DNA of 64,000 bases from assembly GCA_026686845.1 (NCBI GenBank), contig JAIVEN010000010.1:35562001-35626000 (forward strand). Reading direction: 5' to 3'. The translations under genes were made by a program, and so were the position numbers. The stretch comes from Adenanthera pavonina. Taxonomy: Eukaryota; Streptophyta; Magnoliopsida; Fabales; Fabaceae. Shown here piece after piece: positions 23,260-34,363 of the stretch (the stretch's first letter is position 1; each line of letters begins with the position of its first letter). The notes below the pieces were generated by a model. That model was not told where the DNA came from. It worked only from the letters and a program-made list of their open reading frames with translations, and ran no database searches.

Positions 23260-26200
23260 TTAGGAGCTTTCACAGGTCTTCCAAGTTGCACTTTGGCTGC
23301 GTCTTTTCTTCAAACTCACCTGAAAAAAAGGGTTATGATTAACATAAGTTACATCATGACCCAACCTGCAAATATAGAACCTCTCTTTTATGGCAAATAC
23401 AAGGGGGACCCAACTTAGAGTTTAATTTTTTGTGCACCAAGGGTTCTCAACCGACCATAGAAGTTTGCTATTAGGTTCTCTAATAAAAATAGGGCAAGGT
23501 GGAAATTTTTTGGAACACCAAATCATGTCCTGTTGTACTGTAAAAAAATCTCCACTTACTATAACTTTCTTATTGGAAAATTTGATAGCAAATACTGAAA
23601 AATTGTATGTAAGTTTTTTCCATGCAAGCAATATACTTTGGGTCTCAGAATCCCCAATTGTTAATTAAGCTAGCATCAGCTAGAATCCCATTTATGGTAA
23701 AGGAACATTGAATGTTCTTCCCCCCAAACAAATCTTATTAATAGAAAAACGTCATTGATGAATGAGCTTTAGATATTTCCATTCTTTTCAGATGGTTCAA
23801 AGATTGAGGACACTTATGCCCACCCAAAAACTTCAGTCCAGGTATACTTGAAGATAATCAGAAAATTATGAAAATAGTTCAGAGTTCAGAGATTAGGGTT
23901 TAGAGTGGACATGCATGTTGCAGTACGCAAATGATAAAACTAAGATTACTAAGTAAGTTCTTTTGGCAATTTATGAAACCCTACAGATCAATACTTTGAC
24001 ATGTTTGTAGAATTTGTTGGTGTTCAGATACAGAGGGCAAGATACACTTTCATTTTAACTAGAATAGCAGCCAAGCTTCTAAGGTGCTTAAAATTAAATT
24101 ATTATCGTCTTATAGAAAATTAGAAATTACACAACATTGACAGATTCTTCATATAGCAAGTAATCCATTTTATCTTTCGTATAGCAAGTAAAACAAATGT
24201 TCTTTTGCCTTAAAAATTATGAGAGTGGAGTTCCATACGTCTACATCAAACTTACCCAAGCTTTAATTCATATCATATATGACGCAAGTACATACCCATT
24301 ATAAACTTGAAAGGTGACATGAAATCATCAAACTCGGTTTAGTGAATAACAAAATATGTCCAGATGTAAGAGTTATTGCACATGCATGCCTCAAAAGACT
24401 AGCTTCTTCTTTATGGAAATTAACAAGATGGTAAATGACAAGCCTCACACCATACCTTAGCAGATGAGGGAGGCAAGGAAGACCCACGAACAGGGTTTCT
24501 TAACTGTTTTATCTCTTCCAGATGGTTTGCTATCTCCTCCAGAAGCTTCAGCTGAACTTTTTTATTTTCTTCATTCTCTGCAAAGAAATTCAATTTCCCC
24601 TTTTCATGCTTTAGCATCCTCAGCCTTTCTCCAAGCATCTCAATCTCAGTGCCAATCTTTAACTTTTCATTAATGTTGGTACCAACGCTGTCATCACTTT
24701 CTGCTTTACTTGACCTTGGAAAATTACTTGCAGTAATACTGTTTGGTACTTCAAGACTTCCTATAGTAAGATCACCATCCCTGGGTTTATCAGAAGCGGT
24801 ATTAAATGAAAAGCCACTTAGCTTTTCAATTTCCTCTTTCTTAAGTTCTATGTTGTCATCTATGACATGCACATCAAGAACATCTGGTTCAGTATCGTGA
24901 AAGGAACTAAGCACATTGCTATGAAACTGATCCTTATGTTGTCTGTTTTCCTTTAGCTCTTCTCCACCACTTATACAAGTTTGATCCACTGTATGATTTG
25001 ACTGAAACTGTGCCATTTCAGCAATCTTGGCCATCGAAATGGAACTGTCAGTCTGCACTTGAGCTTCATGTGTTTCAACCAAAAATGGCCTTTGTCCCAA
25101 ATCATTTAGTTGTACATTTGACTTTCCATTTGATAGATCACTTACTCTTAAATTCATCTGTCTATAAGCTTCAAGTTCCTTTTCAAGAAAGTGATTCTCC
25201 TTTTCCCTTCTTATAAGGATTTCTTGCAGAATATCCATCTCTTCTTCCTCATAAGCAACTCTTTCTTCTATCATCCTCTGATATTGCCTAGTTTCGATTT
25301 CTATGAAGGCCTTCTCTTCCTGCAGACGAGATATCATTGCCATTGCTTCATCAGCAGCAGTTGCAGCAGCAGCCCTCTCTTTCTCTAGCTCTAAGCAAAG
25401 AGCGGCATAGGCAGCTTTCTCTTCTTCAAGTGCTGCCTCCAACATCTTGATACAACTCTCTTCACTTCCAACAATCTGCATTTTGTCTTGCCCATTACTC
25501 GTGTAGATTTCAGTTGAAGATGAGTATTTGTCCTGTGGAGGGCAATCAACTAATGATCCACCAAATTCATAGCTATGGCAGGCTCTTTCATCCGTATCAT
25601 GGTTAGTTTGGGCATCTTTGACATCTGAATAGCAGGATAAGAGAAAAAGCAAATTAGAAACCAATATCCAGCATGCACAATAAAATAAAATATAGTATTA
25701 GGTTTTCAATAAACTTCAACCATGGATATTGCGACTTAAACTCAATTTTTCATCTTCTTTCCCCTTTAAAAGTAGTTTGAAATCAAAATAGCTACCATAT
25801 ATCAATACAATCACAAGAAGTTGAAATTATTTTTCAACTTCAATCAGAATTGAATGAATGGTAAAGCTGCTAACATATGGTAGCCCAATGCTGTAGAAAA
25901 TGCAAATTCACAATAAGAATATGCAAATTGAACAGAAAATCTTTGAAAAAACGATAATATAAGCATAGATCATTTCCCTCACTTACCCAGCAAACTGACT
26001 TCTTTCCCTGATGTAGGATTGATTTCAGTTGTTTTACTTCCAACCATACCACCTTCATAAAGCGAGGAGGAAACCTGGATAACATCAGACCGGGGATTTT
26101 GAGAAGGAAAAACTGAAGAGAACTTTCCACATTCATAATTACCCTTCCTCCTGCGCCGAATTCCTGACCTTCTTTTCAGATTCACAATTCTTTTCCCCTT

Positions 26201-26635
26201 ATCATCATATCCGTTTTCCCAATCAACTGAGGCAATCAAATGTGGGCTCGAACATGAACTGCAAGATGCCTCATCTTCCAAATCAAGCATCCCATTCTCA
26301 GATTTCTTCTGTGCTGTCATTTTCTCATTCAAAGTGCATGAATGATCCTTAATCCTCACCAGATCATATGGAAATCTCTTCACAGCCATCACTTGAACTG
26401 AGCATATCTTTCTCAACGGCCAGTCATAGAGAATTTTATGCAGACAGAAATTGCTATTCTTATAACCCAAAACCCCCTTACAAGGACATGGCAAACAAAG
26501 TCCAAAAAGCATCAAGAATTTCGAGGCAAAGAAAGCAATAGCCGATCCGCATAGTAAGAAATACGCTAGAACTAGGTCAATAAAGGCTCCAACAAGACCT
26601 CCCAACGTCCAAGAATGACTTTCCCCAAAAGCCAT
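23260..26635 (-). CDS. Myosin-binding protein with GTD-binding (DUF593/zein-binding) domain
   Basis: Predicted 625-aa membrane-anchored myosin receptor of the GTD-binding (DUF593) family, whose members bind the globular tail of class XI myosins and link them to organelles or vesicles. Three coding exons: 26635-25987, 25624-24456, 23319-23260 (649 + 1169 + 60 nt, phases agree). The N terminus MAFGESHSWTLGG leads into a long hydrophobic segment (about 14-50) ending in the Cys-rich CLPCPC. A low-complexity basic middle with LKRRSGIRRRRKG follows. The GTD-binding coiled coil spans about 273-373, with LEAALEEEKAAYAALCLELE, EKERAAAATAADEAMAMI and MDILQEILIRREKENHFLEK. A second coiled coil lies near the end, and the tail is VSLKKRRSQSATWKTCESS. 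The 1.1-kb last intron contains a small MITE. A 5' leader intron (26931-26640) is likely; across it an upstream frame stays in phase with this start (see findings). Related family members number several per genome, so no symbol is assigned. Confidence 0.93.
23464..23592 (+). mobile_element. Small MITE, copy B (in the last intron of the myosin-binding gene)
   Basis: 129 bp. Left arm TTTGCTATTAGGTTCTCTAA and the complement of the right arm TTTGCTATCAAATTTTCCAA form about 28-bp imperfect inverted repeats. Copy A lies 390 bp away in opposite orientation. No clear target duplication. Confidence 0.6.
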
Positions 26636-27299
26636 CCTTCTGTAGAAACCTCCAAACCCTCAAATTTTCCCGGAGAATCTCAAGACGCAACTGAGTATTT
26701 ACAAGTACTAAAACAACAGTACATGCAGGAACAAGAGTAACAGAACCCACGAAGCAAATTACAAAGATTTCTTAGACCCAGATAGCAAAAACTCCAATCA
26801 AAAGAACCCACAAGGAACAATTCAAATCATGACAGAAGAACAAAAGGAACCCATTATCACACACGAAAGTTAACAGCAACTCAAAGCTAAGCTCATAGAA
26901 AGAAACTGAAGAAACAAAATAATAGAAGAACCTGTATAATTTGAAATCATAACCCGAACAAGGTTCAACGAGATGGGAAATGACAATCGTGTCATGACTC
27001 AGTAGATTCCAATAAGAGCTCAACGTTTGCATAATTGTTTTTTGCAACCTCCATTGCTCCAACCAACTCGTTTGTGTCAGACGGGGACGGGAAGTCTCTT
27101 CTTCGCGGGTTTTAACCAAGTTAGGAAAGCGAAACCGAGAGGTGCTCAAGGAAACGACGTCGTCGGGATGGTTTAACCATGTTTGAGAAATGTGAGCAAT
27201 GGATGCACGTGGCTGATGGGGAAGACTAGAGAAGTCTTGTAAGAGATGAGATGGCTTACTCTTATTAAGGAACGAATCTGGAAGTCGAAATGATTCCAA
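26636..27299 (-). other. 5' leader of the myosin-binding gene with an intron and in-frame upstream frame
   Basis: On the minus strand a leader exon ends at 26932 with ACAG/GTTC. A consensus acceptor TTTCTACAG precedes 26639, four bases before the start codon at 26635. An ATG at 27299 opens a frame that stays open to the donor (122 codons plus 2 nt). Joined to 26639 it gives Arg-Arg and then the annotated Met in the same frame. Either a 5' UTR with a long open frame or an N-terminal extension is possible. Known family members begin close to their membrane segment, so I kept the shorter start. Confidence 0.5.
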
Positions 27300-27505
27300 A
27301 ACTAAGCCGCAAATTCCAATTTCTTCATCTTCATTCAGATGGCGGTTGCTTCCTCTAGGTTGGCTTAATGGATCTCATGAATTATCTCTAGTTTTTATTT
27401 TTGAAAAGGATGAATCAGGTTGAATCGTATTAAAATTTTCTTCAATTTTAATTTATTTTTGAAGTGACATTAAATATTAATTAATAAAATTCGAGTCTAG
27501 TGGTA

Positions 27506-27596
27506 GGATCACGAAAACATCAAAATTCTCCCAACAATATAGCCGTATCCACAGTCGGATCACAAAAACATCAAAGTTCTCCCAACAATATAGCCA
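27506..27596. repeat. Two-unit 51-bp-period tandem repeat
   Basis: Units at 27506-27545 and 27557-27596 share AACATCAAA and TTCTCCCAACAATATAGCC with a few substitutions. No coding support. Confidence 0.75.
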
Positions 27597-27599
27597 CAT

Positions 27600-29366
27600 A
27601 CTCGAATAAATCTTTTTAAAATTTTTTAATATTAATTTGTCTGTCATTCCTATCACAAAATGTGACGTCATGTCTTAATGATGGTGAATTCCATAAAATT
27701 ATGATTTTGTGGATACTGGATAATACATTTTAATATTTTATTTAATATTTTATTTTCTGTCGATGGAATAATATATAAATTATGATATTAAATTACACCG
27801 ACAAATTAAAAATTTAAGTGGTTCATTTTGTCAATTTTTGAAAAATCATAAGAAGCATTTGCATCTGAATAAAAAAATAATAATAATAAGAATCACCAAA
27901 CTCTTGATTTAATTGGTAGGAATTGTAATAACCTAATTAAAGATTTTGAGTGTGATGAAACTTTACCGCCTTTCATGGTCCCGTCTGATTTGATTGAAAT
28001 TAATTTAGTCTTTAATAAATTATCTAGTTAAAGTAGGATAGATCCAAGTTATTAAATAATTTGACCAAAAAAGTAAAATTATGATTAATTTAATTTAAAA
28101 GTATTTTTATAATTTTTTAAATATTAATAATTTTCTAAATTTTGAATGTTATGTTTGCTTTAATAATCATTTTCTTAAAATTTAGTAAGAAGAATCACGA
28201 TATTTAATAATATATTTATTCTTTATGAATTGTTATTTTTAAAATTCAGCGATCTAATATTTACAAATTCTTGAATGTGTTTGTTTTCTTTTCTTTGCCT
28301 TTTTTATATCTTCATGGGTATCTTTAGCCCAAGCGAAGAAGGCTAGTGTTGTCTTATCTTAATCTTATCCGAAAATTCTTTCAAAAATTGGCTGCTACCG
28401 GACACAGCTCAACAAAATTATTTATTATACTGGCACCTGTACGTTGTAATAAAAATTGAAAAATATTAGTATCTATATTTTAATAAATTTCAGTATAATT
28501 TTAAAGTAGTAAGTTACATAATGATAATATCATACGTCTCATTATTTTCTTTAGCCTGTCAAGTACAATTTGGATACCTTTTAATTAACGTTCCCTGTTG
28601 GCAGCCCTAACAAAAAAAAGTAACTCTTCTTGTTTATGGATCATCAATTAATTTTATATAAAAAGCTAACAGAATATTATAGTTCAATTTTATTCTCAAT
28701 GTCCTATCAATAATATTCATCATTAATCAATATATATTAAAAACTCTAAAAGTAACACTGTTCATGAGCTATGTACAACTTCTTTTACAGTCAGTTTATT
28801 TAGGACTTTTGTGCATATTGGACCCAAATTTTTTTAGTATATACTAATAATATTCCTCATCTCACAATTGAAAATTAATTTATTTAATTCATAGAAATTA
28901 TCGAAATGAATCTTATTTCTTCTAACAATTTTCTCTATACATACAAAATAATTATGATTGTAAATATAAGATTAATTTCCCCCTAACACACATGTTTAAA
29001 AAATAATATATAATATAAAATGTGAATAATAAGTATGTAGTTTCCAATCAAATAATTTATTTGTTATATTATTATTCTTAAAAATATACACATGTTATAT
29101 TTCACATAAAAAATATAATTAGGTTACAAAAATTTGTCATTGGATAGAGATTCAAATCAAACTCCATATGAGTTTAAATTTCATTATCAAAGTAAGAATT
29201 CTTTTAGTTGGTCATTTGTAAATATTCTTTAAATATTCTAATTTAATACCTCCGCGTGCACAGCAAGGTGCGACCTTGAAGTAGAACCCACAACTATTTG
29301 GACATCAGTTGCCCCCCTCCGCCATCTAAACTACAAGCTGTAGTTTTTATGTATGTTTGATATTTG

Positions 29367-29403
<37 letters not shown>

Positions 29404-30282
29404 ATGTATGTTTAATGTTTGATATATATATATATTAAATTAAACTTTTATAATTATCTATAACATAAATTACCATGAAAATTATGCTAAAACATGCTAA
29501 TCTCAATTAAAATAAATTTAAAACTAATATCAACAAGTAATTTGATTTATATATCATATTTTTATTTTTATTACGTGATAATATAAATTGACTTTCTTCA
29601 TTTTACCTTTATTTTTTAGATTTTGTTCATTTAAAAAAATATAAAATTTATAAACTTATAATGTTTATAATGAATATTAGTTAATTATTTTACCAAATTA
29701 TTATTTTTATCTTAATTTGTATATTAATTTTATTATTATTATGAATATTTTTTTATATTTTTTATTAATATTATTTAAAATATATTAATTTATTCATAAT
29801 CAATTCAACCATGATTTGGTCTCAATTCAACTATTAAACCTTGAACCAGTATCTCAATCAGTTTAATAATCAGTTCAATTTTTAAAAACTTCCTCAAAAC
29901 TCAATTTCCTAAAGTTCTTTCGACTGAAAAAAAAGAAATAAAAAAGAATATCATCAAGTCTAATATTCAAAGAAAGGTCAATTATTGCTACGTGCCAACA
30001 AAAATGTTAAGGACCACATTTTTTGCTCCCTGGTGTCCCCTATAATTAATTTTCCTATAGTATTACCCTCAAGTACTGTTAAACCACCTTCATACTACTG
30101 TTGGCAAAAAAAAAATACCTTCATAATACTGAAAAGAATTGTTTCAGGGTTTTAATAGTCGGTCTAAGTTATTTTAAAATTTAATAATATTTTATTAAAA
30201 TATTCTTAATTTGAATACTCTTTTAAATAATTCAAGTAAAATAATAATTAATATTTTATTAAAATTCTAAAATAACAAATAT
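27600..30282. other. Gene-free AT-rich interval
   Basis: No gene supported. Includes a TA microsatellite at about 29368-29394 within a duplicated ATGTATGTTT context, a degenerate dispersed repeat at 29800-29890 related to 18770-18860, and a micro-insertion at 30086-30131. Confidence 0.6.
30086..30131. repeat. Micro-insertion with 15-bp target duplication
   Basis: ACCTTCATACTACTG (30086-30100) and ACCTTCATAATACTG (30117-30131) match at 14 of 15 positions and flank the 16-nt TTGGC plus A-run insert. Confidence 0.65.
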
Positions 30283-30291
30283 TTTAAAAAA

Positions 30292-31944
30292 GAGAAAACT
30301 AATAATTTGGTCCTCGTAGTTTACTCAAGTTTTTAATTTGGTCCTCATAGTTTAAAATGTGATAATGCACTCCTTATAGTTTGCACCGTTAAGTAAGTTA
30401 ATCCCCATGATTGCCACATCCGCAAACATCGTTAAGTATGTGCTTATGAGTAAAATGTTTTATTGAGATGGTAACATGTAGGATCATTCCAAGATGACAC
30501 GAATAAAAGTAAAAAAAAAATTAGTAAAATGAAAACGAGCTAAATAGAATGAGTTAGGTCTCGGACACGGCGAAGAAGAGAACGTCGTGAGAGGAGAGAA
30601 CCCGATGTCGTTGCTAGACACAGAACATTGTTGCTCTACCTATCACTCTCAATGCCACAGAGAATGAGCTGGCACAGCGTTGCCGCGGCTCTTGTCGTCA
30701 ATTACACGGTGAGTTTGTTCGAGTTTTATCGCCTCATTATAGGTTTGTATAATTATCTTCACAAGAAAATGCTGATTGCCATGCTCACAACGGCGTATCA
30801 GGTGGATTTGTCATGCATATATTCTAAGTTGTTGATTTACTATGTAAGTCTCTAGTCCAGATACTTTCTCATGAAAAAGCTTCCTTGTTACTTTATTAAC
30901 GTGTTTTGCTGTCACTAATACAACATTCCTCTCTGTTTGTTTTGGACTACCTCATGGATCTCTTAACATGCTGTAGAAATTCACACAAGCAAGCAAGGAA
31001 GGTTATGTAAGGATTCTCACTTCGTTTACCTCTATTTTTGTGCCAAAAAACAGAGGTAACCAGAGTATAATTTATTTACCAATTTCATATATAATTGCAG
31101 CAAACAAAACTGGTTATTTGAGCTCAACCATATACGGCACTGTCATATATTCTATATACACTTTGGAAGGCTTAGTTATTCTCATTAAGTGGGTTTTAAA
31201 TGTTTTAGTTAATATAAGTGAGACCTCGAAGTTTGAATTGTGGTGGGGCCTCAGTATATAAAAAATAAGGGAGGAGTAAATAATTACCTTTTGATATGCA
31301 AAAAAAAATGATCATTGCTATGAGAAAATGATTTTTTTTTTTTTGCTGAAAAATTAATTATAGAAGCACCACAAGTTCATTTTTAACTATGTTTAAATAT
31401 TATTTTCAAAAGGCTCTAAGAAATTAGCTAACCTTGTTAAATCCCTCAATCCACATTTACAAACGTTAAAAAGAGAATGTGATGTTAATGATTTTAAGAG
31501 TTAGAGAAAAATGCAAGATGAAAGGGTTTTCTCTATTGAAATTTTCTTCTTTTAATTATATATAAAATTGAGGATGTGGAGAGAGAAGTTTCTTCATGTT
31601 GTGTTCAAGCTTCAATCTTTAAGCAGCTGTGTGGAGCTCTCTCTGTTTTTTTTATGGGTCTTTATTCTGATGACAACTCTTGACGCTGTGGATAAGGAAG
31701 CTTGGCTGAAGCTAAACATCTAGAGTAGAATACTGAATTAAATTTCTGTTAAAATATAGAAAATAGAATCTAACACCATCATGCCAGTGTGGACCCTCAA
31801 GAATTAATTTTTTAATTGTGTGAAACTCTAAGGATCAACCGTTTAACAGTCTAAAACTGTAGGGAATAATTTAAACAAAATGAAAGTAAAAGGACGAAAT
31901 AAAAAACCACATGAAATTATAAGGACTAAAAGTTGCATTCCCCC
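30292..31944. mobile_element. Mutator-like element with exon-like cargo (possible Pack-MULE)
   Basis: A 1653-bp element flanked by a perfect 9-bp direct repeat TTTAAAAAA (30283-30291 and 31945-31953), the duplication length of Mutator transposons. The terminal inverted repeats are diverged but long, about 150-200 bp. The left begins GAGAAAACTAATAATTTGGT and the complement of the right begins GGGGGAATGCAACTTTTAGT; both continue with repeated (T)TAGTCCT/GGTCCT and ATAGTTT-type blocks. The interior (about 30560-31065) is GC-richer and exon-like: one stretch encoding MSWHSVAAALVVNYT ends at a GTGAGT donor. Near 30977 a CTGTAG acceptor precedes a stretch encoding KFTQASKEGYVRILTSF, which runs to a GTAACC donor. 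No transposase was seen. The source gene of the cargo was not recognised. Confidence 0.75.
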
Positions 31945-32659
31945 TTTAAAAAATCACAAAACTTGTAAAGGAACAATTTTTTTGAACCGGGGCATCATGA
32001 ATGTCACACACGTATATACCTATTCAAAAACTTGTGTATTTCCTTCACGTACCTCTCAGTATGGGTCCTTATATCTGGATAGAAGAAAATAAACTTCGAT
32101 GTTTCATGATTACAATTATTTAATTTACTGACTCATCAGTTTTATTCAAGAAAAATCACATGGAAAAATTCATAATTCATAATTCATAATATTAGTAGTT
32201 AAATAATTTTTAATTTTTCAAAGACTATAAAAATAAGTTATAAATACCAGTATGTGTGTGTATATATGTATATGTATTCTCACAATATATATATATATAT
32301 ATATGTATGTGTATGTGTACATGTATATATGATTTAAAACGAGGAAATATTAACCTTCCAAAAGTAAGCAATAGAAGAAAATTAACGTGTTTGCATTCTA
32401 GTGGGAAAAAACAAGGTTTGATGAAGAGAATAATTTGGGTCGGCCCTAAAAGATGTGGTTGATATTATCATTTTATTCAAATCAAGCTAATCTTGTTTGT
32501 CTCTTATCATGCTGTGGTTTTGGTTTGGCAACTTCTATAATTTTAATTAATTAGTTGAAAACGATGATAATTCATGCATATTTAGGCATTTAGCCCAAGC
32601 ACTCCTAAAAGATTCACAAAAATGATGGATGGAGTTTTCAAACCGAAACTCAGTTTCTG

Positions 32660-32825
32660 TTTGGATTATCTTTTTATAAAACGTCTGTTAGAATAACCAT
32701 AGTTTATAAAAATAAAATTTAGATAAAAGTAGAGAAGTTTTGCCACAAATCTGTTTGAATAAAAAGGAAAAAAATGATGATTAGAAATCATAATTTAGTA
32801 TACAAAAATATAAACTAAACAGGAC
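32660..32825. mobile_element. MITE (hAT-like), copy 2, inverted relative to copy 1
   Basis: Bounded by TCTGTTTGGATTATC and AACTAAACAGGACCT. The complement aligns along its length with 14348-14515, including AACTTCTCTA and ATTTTATTTTTATAAA. Confidence 0.6.
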
Positions 32826-33276
32826 CTCAATTAATGTAGTTTGCAATGTTCAATCAAATTATATAAGAAAAAATCTCTATCATTTGGTTTGATTTGTCAC
32901 CCATCATCATGTCATCTAATAGATTTCAAAATAGCTTTGTTTCACACAATACAATAAATGATGTGGTATGACAAGAGGTGACAAATCAAAACAGATCAGT
33001 CAAGATTTTACTTAATATGATTGGATTGAAAGCTAAGTTTTTGATCCATGTATTTAGTTTTTATCATATGAATTTAATTATTTTGTAATTATAAATTAAC
33101 ATCATATAAGTAATCTAATTGTGTTGAAAAACATTTTGAGTGTGGAAAAAATGAGATTTATATATAGTCTCACTCCTTTATAGAATTCTCTTTACATAAT
33201 CATCAATATTAATATCAATGTAAAATTTCTTGTCTTTAGGAGCTTGCTTTTTATTTCTCTTTCCAAGTCTTGTGCC

Positions 33277-33310
<34 letters not shown>
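33277..33310. repeat. AAT trinucleotide microsatellite
   Basis: About 11 tandem AAT units. A short open frame across it gives a run of Asn and is not a gene. Confidence 0.9.
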
Positions 33311-33311
<1 letters not shown>

Positions 33312-34084
33312 TAAAATTTCCAGTCTTTCTTATAAGCAACTTTACTATCTCATATAGATTGAGAAAAATAGTGTTGGAAAAAAATTACATTACTTGCCAA
33401 AATGTTCCTAAATTAAACTTATTAAAAATAGCTTATTTCTTTTAATGAAACCATCCCTCAAATTTAAAATTTTAAAAATAAAATCAACAAGCTGACTTTC
33501 AATACAAGAATATTTGTGCAATAAAAAATTGAATGCTTTAGATATTTTACAAGTGACTTATATTTAGGATTATGAAAAATTTATAGAATGTGACCAATAA
33601 TAAGGATAAAAAATAGTACAACTTATTATAAGTCACATTTTAAAAGATTTTTACATTTTTAATTATAAGTCATATTTCAAAATGATTGGAGTTTTTTTTT
33701 TTTTTAGAAATGTCCTCACCTTCTAGAAGTGCAATTAAGATGGGATTAAAAATAGCTACTAAATGTAATTTATTAAAGATGATTTAGGAAAGTAATGATA
33801 ATTTTAACAAATTTAATAACATAAACTAATTTTAATTAATTTTTTTTATTTGTGTGAAATAGTTGCAAATAATTTTTTTTTTACAACATAGAACCCTAGA
33901 GTTAAACTCTCAAAAGCTCTACGATAAGGGCTAAAGTTACTAAAGTAAAAGTGATTTATATTAAGAACTTAGAGTCATATTAAAAATATAGATAGCCATA
34001 TTATTTATGAATTATAAAGAGATGAGTTATGTTAATTATGTAAAATTTATCAATTGTAAAGTTGTCTTAAAATTTGGTAAATGG

Positions 34085-34363
34085 TACTCCCTCTGGTCCT
34101 TAATACAAGTCACTCTCAACTAGCTCACTAAAACCAAGAAAAGTTTGTTACATCATTAAAAAATTTTTAAAAATAATATAATTTTCATCTTTATCCTCTA
34201 ATAAATACTACAAATTTAAACAATTCATTTTCTCTCTCATAATTAAATAAGAGTATTTTTTAAATAAAGTAATTAATGCTTCAAAAATTTATGAAAGGTG
34301 ATTTACATATAGGACCATAAAAAATTTCTAAAATACAACTTATAAAAAGGATCGGAGGGAGTA
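34085..34363. mobile_element. Stowaway-like MITE with TA target site
   Basis: TA-CTCCCTCTGGTCC at the left and GGATCGGAGGGAG-TA at the right form an inverted repeat bounded by TA. About 279 bp, non-coding, and of the same general type as 16675-16946. Confidence 0.8.
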
